Assembly (NCBI GenBank): GCA_033060915.1
Contig: CM065378.1
Coordinates: 54,697,501-54,761,500 of the forward strand
Reading direction: 5' to 3'
From: Euryodendron excelsum
Lineage: Eukaryota > Streptophyta > Magnoliopsida > Ericales > Pentaphylacaceae
DNA: 64,000 nucleotides
Within the stretch, counting starts at the first letter, position 1. Each line of letters begins with the position of its first letter. Position numbers and translations under genes: made by a program. The notes under the pieces were generated by a model, which was not told the origin of the DNA, ran no database searches, and saw only the letters and a program-made list of their open reading frames with translations. Below, in pieces: positions 36,649 through 49,456 of this stretch.

Positions 36649-38347
36649 GTGACATGAACAAGCCTTCCTTGCACATGGAAGTACAATGCTTGTAGGCTTG
36701 GCCACAACAATTTGTTGCACTTGGTGGAAACACAAAACTTAGCTCCGCCAACTCCGGCCACCACCAACCACCACTACACCGCCGCTGCTAGTTGCATGCC
36801 CTCCACGAGTTTACAGGGATCGAAGGAGGACACCAGGGTTCTCCTCTTCTCTTTTCTCTCAGCCGTTTGGATTCTGGAACACATAACTAACTCAACGGTT
36901 ATGTCTCTCCTTCATTCACTCATTTTAGACATTTGACTCGGTCCACCATTTGTCTGTCTTGTTAAAACTATAACAGAGTCCCAACCAATAAGATATTTAC
37001 AAAGAATTAATTTTTACATATATATATATTTGTAAATTATACCATGAATGAAGCTAAAAATATAACATTTTAGACGATTTAAAAAAAAAAAAGCCAATTT
37101 TTTCACTTTTTTTAAGGCACCGTTTGTTTTGAGGTAAAATATTTCACATTGAATAACACTTTTAGGTAAAACTGTTGGGTGTGAAAAATTACGTCTCTTT
37201 AGTTTTCTGGTGTTTAGTTGTAACACAGGCAAAAAAATTTCAGAAGGCCAATGCTTCAACTTTATAGACAGAAGTCAAATAGGCATTTTGTCAAACAACT
37301 CATATGCACATAGGGAGATGTGTTCAAACAACTTCAGAGCTTAGTCGTAGTTTACCACTAATCAATGCTCTACAAAAGCAACCACAAAATGAGAGTCATT
37401 GCAAGAAATCTCTCTTCTCATTTGTCCCGATAAAGTACGTTATTTTCTTTGGGACTCTCATAGTGGAGAGGCAAAATAAGGCCAAAACATCCCATCTTAT
37501 GGATGGACTGCACATCATGAATCAATCATCAACGGGTCATATGTTTCGACCGGAGGAGATCTTTAGGGCAAGCAACAGATGTGTATGGATTCTCGTCCAT
37601 CAATCTCCCTCCTCACTCACTCCACCCCCGCTTCACAACTGCTCACCAATAGGCTATACAGAGAGAGAGAGAGAGAGATGGGTCGACGATCCACAGGGCG
37701 CGGACCCGATCTAATATCGCGAATTATTGAGTCCGGGTCAGTTCGCTATAAATTTGCGATCTAAAAAATGACAGCGCGGACTTCAATTGTTGGACTGCGA
37801 ATTCGGCCAAAATTAATATTCTCTTTACTCGTTCATTGGTCAGGTACTAAAGTTGAAGGTAAACATGTCTTTATATAATTGAACCCATTAGAGACTAAAT
37901 CCACACGTCATAGCCTGTACACATCCCATCCCTATTGATTTTGCTGCAGCTGTTATAAGAAATGGCTACATTACTCTTTGACTACCTCTTTTTGATTTTA
38001 TTGTATTATCCTTGTATTTAATAAATACAATTAAATATACATAAAATTAAAGCATAAAAAAATAAAATTATTTAAATAGATTATACTAATGTATAAATAT
38101 AATATTTACTTAAATATATATGTATATTTATATGCGCGCTCTATGGACGTTCTCATTTTTAATCTTTTTAACGAATGACGCTTTCGCACACTCGATTTTG
38201 CACCCGCTTTTGCATCTGCACTCTCTTGCACATCCACTCCCGCACCCACACCTGTTCATGCACCCGCACTCACGTACTGTGTGACTTAAGAATGAACAAG
38301 CAGTTGGCGTCGACCTCTCTTTGTCCCCCATCCTCTTCAAGAAGTGT
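36649..38347. other. Kinase upstream region; otherwise non-coding
   Basis: The left part would be the promoter and 5' leader of the kinase; no clear TATA box was seen. A GGCACCGTTTGTTTTG word at about 37116 looks like one end of a MITE, but no partner end was found. 38170-38275 is a degenerate 15-bp GCACCCGC-type repeat. Confidence 0.4.
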
Positions 38348-38525
38348 GTGTAGAATAGGGGTGTATATCGGGTCGGGTTCATAGTAATCTCATAACCAAT
38401 TGATCTTCATCGCTTCAAATTATTAGGCCCATAATTGATTCGATTTTCTCATGAAATCGAACCAAATAAACCCAAGTCAGTTTGGATTGATTTGGTTCAA
38501 TTTCGTGTCTCGAATTAGTTTGGGT

Positions 38526-38892
38526 TTAGGGGTGGACACGGGCTTGATGGCCCACTTGACCCGCTCAAGCTCGCCTATTAATTATAGGACTTGAGATTCC
38601 TTTTAGGCTTGATTAGTTTAATGGGTAAGCTTGAAAATCGTGTTCGAAGCTTGGCCCAGCTCAAAATATATATAAAATAATACTTTTTTATATTTTTGTG
38701 TATTTTAAATTTATATTATTTAACTTTATTTTTTGAAGAAAAAATATTTATTAAAACTATTTTACGTTAAGTTGGCAGGCTTGGGAATTCTAATTTTTAT
38801 TTTGGATAGGTTTGGAATTTGGTTTTAAACTCGATAGAAAAAAATTTTAGTGCAAGCCTGATCGAGCCCAACCCGTCCAATGGTCACCCCTA
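38526..38892. mobile_element. hAT MITE with perfect 8-bp duplication
   Basis: 367 bp, with ends TTAGGGGTGGAC and GGTCACCCCTA sharing a TAGGGGTG inverted repeat. GTTTGGGT flanks it on both sides (38518-38525, 38893-38900), a perfect hAT-type 8-bp target duplication. It carries no ORF. Confidence 0.87.
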
Positions 38893-39095
38893 GTTTGGGT
38901 CAATATCAAATTAGATTGGTTTGAGTCCACTTTTATTATATAAAATATAGTTTATTTATACAAAAATAAACAAAATAAGAATAAGCTTGCATCCTCATTT
39001 TTTTTAAAGTAATTAAATTACAATATATCAACACATATTAGTTATAATTAAGTACAAATAACAATTACTTAAAAACATATATACAATATATGTAA

Positions 39096-41605
39096 TCTAT
39101 ACTATACTATATGCAAATGTAGTGGGAAACTCTTAGGTCTCCAAAATTCAATTTATATTTTTTTACAAATCCTAAAAAACTACAATGCCATGTGGCATAT
39201 CTAGCTCCACCAACCAATCAAGTTTCTCTCTCCCTCTTTTATAAAGGAAATTAAAAAAACAAATAATAATTAAATAAAAAATTAATCATTAAAAATAATT
39301 AAAGGAGTTAAATACTAACAAGGAAATACAAAAATAATCTATGAAACAAAAATAAAGGAAACAAAATCTGCTTAAAATTCCATTAAAAAATTCTCTCTTT
39401 TAATTGATTAGAATAGTCATCCCATTCCTAAAATTTCGCCATAATCTCTAAAATATCTCTTTAATTGATTAAGAAAGTCTCCAAAAGATTAGATTAACAT
39501 ATATTTTGTAAAATTTCGCCATAATCCCCAAAATATCTCTTTAATTGATTAAGAAAATCTCCAAAAGATTAGATTAACATATATTTTGTAGAGTATATTC
39601 TCCATCTACTTATATTTAGTTTCGTCCATTTGTGTTAGGGTTTTCTTACCTATAAATATATTAAAGATGTGTCGACAGTGAAGTTGAGATTGAAAAAGTT
39701 TTATTGGTATATTCCCATCCCTTTTTTCTTTCATATGCTTATGTTATTCTTTCTCTTTGTCATTACAGTTTGATCTTTGGAGGGAAAATGACTCTCACAA
39801 GTGCCTACATTAATTAAATGTTTGGATCAATTAAATGACTCTCACTCATCATGTATTTGCATGTTTATTGCTTACTGTAATATTTTCTGATGGCAGGTAC
39901 AATTGAGGGTTCAAAGGCGACGACCAATTAATAGGTAAAAATTAATGGATATTGTTATTTCTCTGAGTTCAATTAATTTATTTCTTTGTGTGCGCGAATG
40001 AACTGGAATTTGTGTTCCTCTGGAATCCTTGAGAAGACTCTATTTTAACTCAAATGCTTCGGTTCTCTTTTTCAATTTTTTTTTGGAACCTCGCAAGCCT
40101 TATTTTCCTCTTCTTTTTTTCATGTTTTTTACTTCTTTTTTTTTCCCTATATATATATATTTTTGGTACTTGAAATGGATATGCAAATAGGTTACTCTAT
40201 ACATTCGCTAGGAAGATAGATTCTATTGTACCTATGTTGGAGAGATAGATTCTATTGTACCTATGTTGGAGCCGAAACTTAGGTCCCACCACTTGCTCCA
40301 AATGCTAAAGAGTATGTTTAGTTACATCAAGCGACTACGAAAACTTGAACTCAAGTATTAAGTGAGAAAATTTAAGTTGTTATCTACTTAACCAATCATT
40401 CGGTAGTACAATGCTTGATATTTGTGATATCTTTTGACTAAATCGCCAAGTTAGATGTACAACATATAAATACAAATGGAACGAAAATATTTTTTTCAAC
40501 AATTTTTCGTTCAATTTTTCAAGTGGACATGTCGAAATATGATGGTTTCAATTTGGTTGATTTTGATCATCAACATTATTTCTACTATTATGATTTGGAT
40601 GCAAATTCTTTTCTTTACCAATAACTGGGAATTAACCAAGGAGACTAGCAGTTCCTTATTGGAAGGGGAAAAAAAATTAAAATAAAAATTTCCTTCATTG
40701 CTAAGCCTAACCGAACGTTAGACTTCAATGGAACAATCAAGTATGTAAAACATGATTGCTCGCTAGAATTAAATAAAAGAAAATTTTGTTCTTCGTGTGT
40801 AGTTACAGGTTGACATATTTTATTAGATAAAAAAAGGCAAGTCGTTGCGGAATGAACAAAATTCTAGAAAGAATTTGGTAAATCAGTGATTGAAGAGCTA
40901 CTCGATGTAATGACATTATCTTAAAAGAGACCAATTCCATTTTTTTCCTTCAAAACTTTTAATAGACAATTGTGGCATCCCAAGTATTCAATAGGTAGTT
41001 TCACAAGTAGTGGATTATTTTATCTTTTGAATAAGTTGAGAGATTTCATTTAGTTTTCATATTGTTATTATATGGATACAATTAAATGATTTGTTGTTTG
41101 ATTTTATTTTTTCAAAATTGTCTGCTTTACTACAAAAGAAGTGCTTTGGGGAGAGTTGAAGTATTAGTACCACTTTATGAACTAGAGCTGAAACTTTGTC
41201 TTTATCATCTTTTTAGTGGTAGTATGTATCCTTGACAAGAATTTTGCAATACAACTGTGTGATCATCTTGAGGCACCCAAATGGTTTGTAATATCCACGA
41301 GAATTGGAATTGTAGTATTTTTAAACACCCAGGCTCATATAATTGGTTTTAAACTTTTTTTTACTTCATAGTAATGTTTTTCCATGCCTTGAACATTTCC
41401 TCCATCATAATATGGCTTTTCTTGACATGAAAGAAAGTGACAACTAAAACAAAAGGAATTGAAATCTCCCCAGGATGGTTAGAAATGAAAATCTTCAATT
41501 GGGCATATGTTTTATTGTTTTTAAAATTAGACCACCTTGTAAAATTTTATTGATAATACACAAATTATTAAATAAATCCCGTGCATAGCACGGGCACAAC
41601 GCTAG
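39096..41605 (+). mobile_element. Non-autonomous Helitron
   Basis: Starts TCTATACTATAC and ends CTAG between host A and T, the Helitron target. The stem CCCGTGC/GCACGGG with loop ATA (41578-41594) lies 11 bases before the 3' end. No Rep/helicase gene is present in 2510 bp. A SINE-like stretch lies at 40160-40410, with a 28-bp direct repeat near 40216-40272. The 5' region (ATGCAAATGTAGTGGG, then CTCCACCAACCAATC) matches the Helitron copies at 42872-46660. Confidence 0.88.
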
Positions 41606-41835
41606 TATTTTATTATATGTATAAGATCGGAGCTAGGTTTGATTCTTGTATTGGGTCGATCGGGTCCAAAAAATACAAACTCAATAATCGAACTAAATCA
41701 AATTGATTAATTTGGTCCTTTTTGACCTAGTACTGAATCAAACTTTTGTTAGGCTCAAACCCAACCAACCAAGAGAGGCCAAGTTAGTTTGGGTCTTGGG
41801 TTTTTTAGCTTCCTTTTTGCACCCCTACTGTAAAA

Positions 41836-42370
41836 TATTCTTTTGACTTCATGTGTAATCAAAATGTTAAATATATACATATAATGGGATTAGGGGTGTC
41901 CAGGCTATCTCATGTACACTTCGACTAATTCCTCCTTGATTTGGTCAAAGTCAGGTCATTCACACGAGAACTAGGAGATTTATAAGAGATAAATCTTTTG
42001 CGCCCTGATCACAAGAAGATTGCCAAATTCTGAATTCAGAACGTTTAGATTTACTACTCGTCCCTATGTTTGTTGGACTACCCTTAAGGTTAATATCGAA
42101 AATATTTTGTATCCAAACAAATAGAGCCTTAATTTGAAATGCATTAATTCCTACAAATTTGTTGTTTCCTGTGCTCTTTTCATTTATATGTGGTAAAGGT
42201 ATACTTAGGAAAATGGTATACAAATACACTTTTTATACCAAAAATTTCACCCAATACAATAGTTATATTTTTTAAATAATCCAAACAATTAGAGCCTTAA
42301 TTTGAAATGTGTTCCTACAAATTTGTTGTTTCCTGTGCTCATTTTGTATAAAAAATTATGTACCAAAAGG
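41836..42370. other. Non-coding repeat-like DNA
   Basis: Contains two direct copies of a 50-60 bp stretch (GAGCCTTAATTTGAAATG to TTTGTTGTTTCCTGTGCTC) at about 42123-42180 and 42292-42342. No gene is seen. Confidence 0.5.
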
Positions 42371-42620
42371 CTTCTATGGCATTACTCTTCTTTTTGTAAT
42401 GAAAAATTCTAATTTTACTTATACGTTACACATACTACCTCATCAGAATAATATGTCGAAGATATTTTTGTAACCAAGAGACATTATGATAAATCCTTCT
42501 ACGACATTACTCTTCTTTTTGTAATGAAAAATTCTAATTTTACTTATACATTACACATACCACCTCATCAGAATAATATGTCGCTGACATTTTTGTAATC
42601 AAGAGATATTTCGATAGATG
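42371..42620. repeat. 125-bp tandem duplication
   Basis: Two adjacent copies start at CTTCTATGGC (42371) and CTTCTACGAC (42496) and share TTTTTGTAATGAAAAATTCT and CACCTCATCAGAATAATATG-like segments with few mismatches. Confidence 0.9.
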
Positions 42621-42871
42621 TGTAACTTTAAATAGAAAGGCTTTAATTCAGTCATGTTATCCTGTACAAAAGTTATATATAATTCGTTAGTTTGTATATC
42701 ATTACTCTTTTTATAATTAGTAAATAAAAATTGTCATTTTGTTTTAAATTTTGTTGAGCAGAATTGTTGAATCAAGCAAACTAGCATACTCGCACTTGGC
42801 AAGACTTTAGTAGTTTGAAGAGGAATATTATGAAAGAAAATATCAATACACACACATATATATCTATACTA

Positions 42872-45300
42872 CTAGCGGTGACCCATGCGATGCTTGGGAC
42901 AAGAAAAATACACTTTCAAGAAAATTATAGCATTTCAAAATTATATTGTAATGCTATAGTATTTGAATATTAAATGGTATAAATTGTGCATTACACTTTT
43001 TTATTTTGTTTGACAAACAAAACTAAGATCTCATGCAAGAGTGCTAACATAGTAAGTTAGTTTACCCCTTTTAATGACATATATAGGGCATATTGTTCAA
43101 CACAGAAATAATTGTACTATGAAAAATGAATTATGCAAAATTTAAAGCAAATATCATAACCTAAACCAATTCCAATGGAAAAAGTTAAACAAAATAGCAG
43201 TTGAGCATGATAAAAAACACGACAACCAAAAAGATTAGTGCAAACATATTTGTATTCCTTGATGATCACCCAATGAAAAGGAAAAAGAAAGAAAAATAAA
43301 ATAAGAAATATAGAAAATTTAACTATTGAATACCAGTATTGAAGTGTTGAATACCCGTGATGTTCACCCAGTGAAAAGGAAAAAAGAAAGGAAAAATGAA
43401 TAAGAAACAAAAATAAATTAATTAATTCGTTGATCCATGTTATATACGGACTTTGTATATTTTAATTGATTAATTCGTTAATCCATGTTATGCACGGACT
43501 TTGTATATTTTAATCAACTAATTTGTTAATTCGTGGCCTTTGTATATTTTAAAATGTGTCATTGATTAAAATTATACTCTTTATTTTTGAAAGGTATACT
43601 AATAACTTAATAAGGAATAGTGGATATTTTATTCATAAACGCATATATCTTTGTTTATATGGATTTAATGCAATCCAATCTCTGACATTTATATCTTTGA
43701 TTGTGTGAATTTTGAACTTGATGATTTGTACATAATCTTTAGATTCATGATTTAATTTTCAATTCCTCGATGATCATTTTTTTTAATAGATAATCCGGTG
43801 ATGTTTAAGTCATGAACCTGTGGGGCATAAAAATATATTTTGTATGAAAAAAGAATTTTCTTATATTGAATAACATGCATAGACTTCAAAATCCATAATA
43901 ACCTTTCATATTAAAAATAAGAATATTTATACATTTAGCAAACTAATGGCTTGTTTAAAATGGAAGAAATACAAAGAGAAAGTATATGAAAACAAAGCAG
44001 GAAAAATATCCTAAAACTACAACGACTGCACTGTCCAAACCTGTTGTGGAAGGGGCGTTGCGATGGGATGTTGCTGTGAGTGCAATCATTGCATGGATAG
44101 GAAAAGTACTTCTATTAAAGGTACTACAACATAGAAAAATGAGAAACAAATATAACAAAAGATTGTAAAAATATTAGGAAACAGAGTTAGACAGTAAACA
44201 TTTTGAGAGAGAGAGAACCTTAGAGAAGAAAGCATAGGACGATGAATGGATTGAAGGAAAGTCATGACCGAATGAAGTAATAGAGGCATCATCGTCAATT
44301 ATCTATCATAAACTCATCTATAAAAGAGGAAAATTTTTATGAGAAAACAGGTGAAGGAAGAAGAAAAAGAATTGTAATGTTGAATAAGGAATATAAACTT
44401 TAAATGTGAAATGAAGTACCTGACTAACTGTAGGAGGAAGAGTGCAATATTGGATGGTTGGTGTAGCCTTGTTGAGGTGCCTACGGAGATAGGATTAGAG
44501 GGATATATATAATGCATATGCACACTCTTTTTTGGAAGTTTATTTTAGAGAGAAATGTTAGGGATTAGATAGAGATGTTAAGAATTAGATCACTTTAAAA
44601 GATTTCTTCATCAATCAAATTTTACCACTCAATTATTTTCAAGCTTTAAATATTCAAAAACAACAAATTCAAAATATAGAGATAATGCATATGCTGAATT
44701 TGTTGGGAATATTGATTTTAGTTAATAGATTTTAAGAATTAAAGAGAGATTTTAAGAATAGATTTTTTTTTTTTCCAGTCCTAACTGGTCTTTTGACCAA
44801 TTAAGTATTAAAACTCAAAAATGTTTTGGTAGAATTAAATATTTTTAAAATCCAAAAAATTAGAATGGGAGAGTTGGAATGCCACGTGGCTTCCTCATCA
44901 TTTAAAACTTTTAGAAAATTAGAAGAGAGATTTTAGGATATCATTAAGGTAAGATGTTAGGATTGAGGAAGATATATAGGGATTTTAGGATATAATTATG
45001 GAGAAATTTTAAAATTAAGATTAATTTCTTTCTAGTTGGGTATTTTTTTAAACTAAGTTCTTTCCTTTCGTGATTTCTTCGTATTTTCTTACAAAAATTT
45101 CATTGCTTTAATTATTTTTTTTGAATAAGTTTTGTTAAATTAATTTTTGACTTTTTTGTTTTCCTTTATAGGAGAGGGAGAGAGGAGTTGATTGGTTGAT
45201 GGAGCTACATGTGCCACGTGACTTCCTAGTTTTTTAGTTTTTTTGAGAATTTACGAATAAATTTTTGAAGGCCTGTGAGAGCTCCATTACATTTGCATAG
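42872..45300 (-). mobile_element. Minus-strand Helitron, left copy of head-to-head pair
   Basis: Read on the minus strand, it ends with a CCCAAGC/GCATGGG near-perfect stem and TCACCGCTAG, then T. Its 5' side at 45300 begins CTATGCAAATGTAATGG, matching the intact Helitron at 39096 but lacking that element's first 11 bases. No helicase is encoded. Bases 43881-45207 are repeated inverted at 45298-46660. A 48-bp tandem repeat lies at 43423-43520. Confidence 0.75.
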
Positions 45301-46660
45301 CTCCATCAACCAATCAGCTCCTCTCTTCCTCTCCTATAAAGGAAAACAAAAAAGCCAAAAATTAATTTAGCAAAACTTATTCAAAGAAAATAATTAAAGC
45401 AATGAAATTCTGATAAGGAAATACAAAGAAATCACGAAAGGAAAGAACTTAGTTTAAAAAAAAAACCGGCTAGAAAGTAATTAATCTTAATTTTAAAATT
45501 TCTCCTAAAATTCTAAAATTTATCCATAATTATATCTTAAAATCTCTATATATCTTCCTCAATCCTAAAATCTTACCTTAATGATATCCTAAAATCTCTC
45601 TTCTAATTTCTAAAAAATTTAAATGATGAGGAAGCCACGTGGCATTCCAACTCTCCCATTCTAATCTTTTGGATTTTAAAAATATTTAATCCTACCAAAA
45701 CATTTTTGAGTTTTAATACTTAATTGGTCAAAAGACCAGTTAGGACGTGGAAAAAAATTAAATCTATTCTTAAAATCTCTCTTTAATTCTTAAAATCTAT
45801 TAACTAAAACCAATATTCCCCAAAAATTCAGCATATGCGTTATCTTTATATTTTGAATTTGTTTTTTTTTGAATGTTTAAAGCTTGAAAATAGTTGAGTG
45901 GTAAAATTTGACTGATGAAGAAATCTTTTAAAGTGATCCAATTCTTAAAATCTCTATCTAATCCCTAAAATTTCTCTCTAAAATAAACTTCCAAAAAAAA
46001 GTGTGCATATGCATTATATATATCCCTCTAATCCTATCTCCGTAGACACCTCAACAAGGTTACACCAACCATCCAATATTGCATCTCCTCCTCCTACAAT
46101 TAGTCAGGTACTTCATTTCACATTGAAGTTTTATATTCCTTATTCAACATTACAATTCTTTTTCTTCTTCCTTCACATGTTTTCTTATAAAAGTTTTCCT
46201 CTTTTATAGATGAGTTTATGATAGATAATTGACGATGATGCCTCTATTACTTCATTCGGTCATGACTTTCCTTCAATCCATTCATCGTCCTATGCTTTCT
46301 TCTCCAAGGTTCTCTCTCTCTCAAAATGTTTACCGTCTAACTCTATTTTCTAATATTTTTACAATCTTTTGTTTATATTTGTTTCTCATTTGTCTACACT
46401 GCAGTTCTCTATAACATCTTCAATAGAAGTACTTTTCCTATCCATGTAATGATTGCACTCACAACAACATCCCATCGCAATGCCCCTTCCACAATAGGTT
46501 TAGACAGTGCAGTCATTGTAGTTTTAGGATATTTTTCCTGCTTTATTTTCATGTATTTTCTCTTTGTATTTCTTCCGTTTTAAGCAAGCCATTAGTTTGC
46601 TAAATATATAAATATTCTTATTTTTAATATGAAAGATTATTATGGGTTTTGAAGACATCG
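43881..46660. repeat. 2.8-kb inverted repeat of two Helitron arms
   Basis: Arms 43881-45207 and 45298-46660 are inverted copies with small differences, and the spacer is only about 90 bp. The match includes non-coding DNA, a TGCATATGCA region and short open frames (44158-43955 versus 46418-46589). Right-arm homology starts at TAGCTCCATC, overlapping the last bases of the left copy by TAG, a possible microhomology joint. Confidence 0.88.
45298..46660 (+). mobile_element. Truncated plus-strand Helitron, right copy
   Basis: Starts about 90 bp inside the Helitron 5' end and runs until homology stops at about 46660, where the next LTR element begins. Its 3' hairpin is absent. Confidence 0.7.
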
Positions 46661-46737
46661 AATTTATTGTGTAACTTCAAGTGCTTATGAATATTTAGGG
46701 AGGAATCAACCGTTGGGTGGATCCATTATCGTGTAAC

Positions 46738-47340
46738 TTCAATCATCTTCTTCGCACAAATTGGAGAAAAACTCACCGTTTGATTAGGGATCAAGCTTGA
46801 AGCACTCAAGTCAACATTCTTACAGAGAATTCAAAGAACAATTCTTCATTCACAATTGAAGCAAGGTAGAAAAGCTTTGGACTGAAAACTCTAAAGCCTC
46901 GAAGAACTTCTCGTCCAAGCCTCCAATCTCAAGATAATTGTTCGTGACGAAGCCTAATCAATCTCTAGTATGCTTGAAGCTTGGAGATTCCAATTGAAGA
47001 GTTCATTGTAAAGCCATATAATTTTATTATTTTCTTCCACTAAATTGAAGAATCTATCCATATTGATTTGGGAATAAGCCGTCAAACTCTCAAGTCAACT
47101 CAACACAAATTCATCATCTTTTTTTATCAAATTGATGAAGATACATGATCTCTACATCCGATTTGAGAACAAGCTGTCAAACCCTCGATTCAACATCCTT
47201 GAAGAGAAGAATCAGAGGATCAATTCTTTTAGTCAGAATATCCTAGAAATTGTACCTACTTTCTTTTAAATCAATAAATTGAATTATTACTCTATTTTTC
47301 TTTTTACTTATTTTTGCAAACATAGAAATTTGTATATACA
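46738..47340 (+). repeat. 5' LTR (truncated) of gag-only element
   Basis: Matches 49752-49910 plus 51700-52171 and ends TATATACA. The U3 part with the TATA box present in the 3' LTR is missing. Confidence 0.75.
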
Positions 47341-47342
47341 AG

Positions 47343-47360
47343 TTTTGGCACGCCCAGTAT
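47343..47360 (+). promoter_or_regulatory. Primer-binding site of gag-only element
   Basis: TTTTGGCACGCCCAGTAT follows the LTR by about two bases, the position and TGG start expected of a tRNA-primed site. The tRNA was not identified. Confidence 0.5.
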
Positions 47361-47417
47361 TACAATCACTGCCTCTCATCTCTTCTCTTTTCAAGTCAAA
47401 TTTTTAGCTCCCTAAAC

Positions 47418-48508
47418 ATGTTGGGGGCAAAAGAATATTCTACTTCCATGGTGCAACTATCTTCTATTGAAGAACAACTTGTAATATTGGCCAAAGCTGT
47501 GGAGACCCTTGTGAAGTGTGATCAAGTGCAAGGGATTCAACTTGAAATGCTTTTGCTCAAATTTGAGCAAGTGGAAAATTCAAAGTACGACACAACAAGC
47601 TTATCAAAATCCATGCCTGAATATGCTAAAAAAGACACTTCACAAGAAATTCTTGAAACCTCATCAAATTTAAAGGTTTCAAGTAAAAATATTCAAGTCT
47701 CCGATGAATTGATTCATGTTGATTAGTTGAAAGATTTCATGATGGGGCAATTGCTGAAAATGATACGAGTGGATCTCTAACTTTTTAATCTTACACCAAG
47801 CCATACACGCGGAGGATAGAACTGCTGAAGATGCCAGAGAATTATCAACCTCCAAAATTTCAACAGTTTGATGGCAAGGGCAACCCTAAACAGTATGTTG
47901 CACACTTTGTGGAGACATGAAGCAGTGTTGGAACAAATGGTGATATGTTAGTCAAACAGTTTGTTTGTTTCTTGAAGGGATATGCTTTTGACTGGTACAC
48001 AGAACTAGAGCCTAATTCCATAAATAATTGGGAGTAATTGGAGCAAGAGTTCCTTAATCGCTTCTACAGCACACGACGCATTGTCAGTTTGATTGAACTC
48101 AGTAATACCCACCAAGAAAAGGATGAGTTCACCATTGACTACATCAATAGATGGAGACGCCTGAGTCTTAATCGCAAAGATTGCCTACCTGAAAACTTTG
48201 AAGTTGAAATGTGCACACAAGGAATGAATTGGGGCCTCCACTATATTTTGCAAGCAATAAACCCAAGAACCTTTGAAGAACTGGCAACACGAGCTCATGA
48301 CATGGAGCTTAGCATATCATCTTGTGATCAAGAAAATATCTCTGTAGAAGAATCGTAAACTGATGAGAATGAAGATAATTCTTCTTCAAGTAATCAAGAA
48401 AATATCTCTTTAGAAGAACTGAAAAGCGAGGAGCACAATAATAATTCTTCTTTAAGCAAATTGGTGGAAGAAAACTCAAATGATGATGAAGATGAAGATC
48501 ATGCCTAA
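47418..48508 (+). pseudogene. Retrotransposon gag remnant
   Basis: An upstream frame (47418-47726) encodes a Leu/Glu-rich N-terminus. A frame change leads to the capsid-like part starting near 47831: PENYQPPKFQQFDGKGNP, FLKGYAFDWYTEL, EQEFLNRFYSTRR, DYINRWRRLSL, MCTQGMNWGLHYIL and TFEELATRAHDMEL, matching the Retrotrans_gag layout. Three in-frame stops (near 47922, 48035 and 48356) and an acidic Ser/Asn-rich tail follow. No zinc knuckle or protease is seen downstream. The protein would form the particle shell; this copy is broken. Confidence 0.8.
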
Positions 48509-48554
48509 CTACGTTTATCTTCAATCTTTCATATTCCAAAATTTCTCCAAATCA

Positions 48555-48845
48555 ACAAATCCAAGAGCTCCTTGATACGAGCCTAAACTCTCTGTTATCT
48601 TCTAAAAAATTGAAGATTAAAGATTCTACAAAGCTCATTAATACAAGCCTAAATTGTCTAACATCTTCTAAAATTTTAAAAATTCAACAACAAAAGCTCC
48701 TTGATACGAGCCTAAACTATTTGTCGTCTTCTCAAAAATCCAAGACTAAAGATTCAGCAAAGCTCCTTGATATGATTTGAAACTATCTATCATCTTCTCA
48801 AAAATTAGTGAGAACTCCTTGATGCATGAGCCTAAACTGCATGAG
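48555..48845 (+). repeat. Degenerate 65-70 bp tandem repeats after gag
   Basis: Four to five units share AGCTCCTTGATACGAGCCTAAACT and CATCTTCTCAAAAAT-like words. They are non-coding. Confidence 0.8.
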
Positions 48846-49129
48846 TTGAAACTATGAATGACATAAAATTGAACTACGTCTGGCTTGATCCCTAGTGGGT
48901 ACGCAGGCATCTTGAAATTTCAAGTTTAGCCATATTCTAAAACAAAATCTTCTTAGCTCTGCTTGGCTTAATCCTCGAGGAGCGAAGACAATAGTGCAGC
49001 AAGATAAATTTTTTCCATCAAGTCATCATCGACACCAAGGCTAACTAAAATGGCCTTGGTTTTCTCCGACCTCTCCTTAGAATCGTCAATGACACATAGT
49101 AGCGAATGAATCCCAGCATCAACTAGATG

Positions 49130-49375
49130 GATTATGAAGGAGTGGCCCTTCATTAATTCAAATTTGAGTGGCTCCGGCGACGGGTCCATTAAGAGATATC
49201 CGTCAATTTGCAAAGGGGTGGCCCTTCATCAAATTTGAGTGGCTCTAGTGGCGGATCCATTAAGAAGTAATCTATCAATTTATGAAGGGGCGGCCCTCCA
49301 TCAAATCGAAAGGCTCCAATGGTAGAACCATTAACAGATAATATGTCTAATTTTGAAGGGGCGACCTTTCATTAA
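49130..49375 (+). repeat. Degenerate 80-90 bp tandem repeats before 3' LTR
   Basis: Three to four units share GGGGCGGCCCTTCATCAAAT, GTGGCTCC and TCCATTAAGAGATA-like words. They are non-coding. Confidence 0.8.
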
Positions 49376-49456
49376 CCAGAAGAATGAAGAAAGAAGAAAA
49401 AAAAAAAGGAAAATAAAAGATGAAACACTTACCTCACTACTGGAAAAAGAAAAGAA

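Larger units (their letters stand above)
38356..41827. mobile_element. hAT-like element expanded by nested insertions
   Basis: Ends are TAGGGGTGTA and its inverted partner TAGGGGTGCA. Flanking 8-mers GTGTAGAA (38348-38355) and CTGTAAAA (41828-41835) agree at six of eight bases, which fits an old hAT target duplication. Subtracting the nested MITE and Helitron leaves about 590 bp with no ORF, so it was a non-autonomous element. The short TIR makes this moderately certain. Confidence 0.6.

Noticed and set aside
38128..38382. Cys-rich 84-codon minus-strand frame resembling a small cysteine-rich peptide
   Set aside because: The Cys spacing comes from a degenerate 15-bp GCACCCGC-type DNA repeat; there is no signal peptide and no family pattern.
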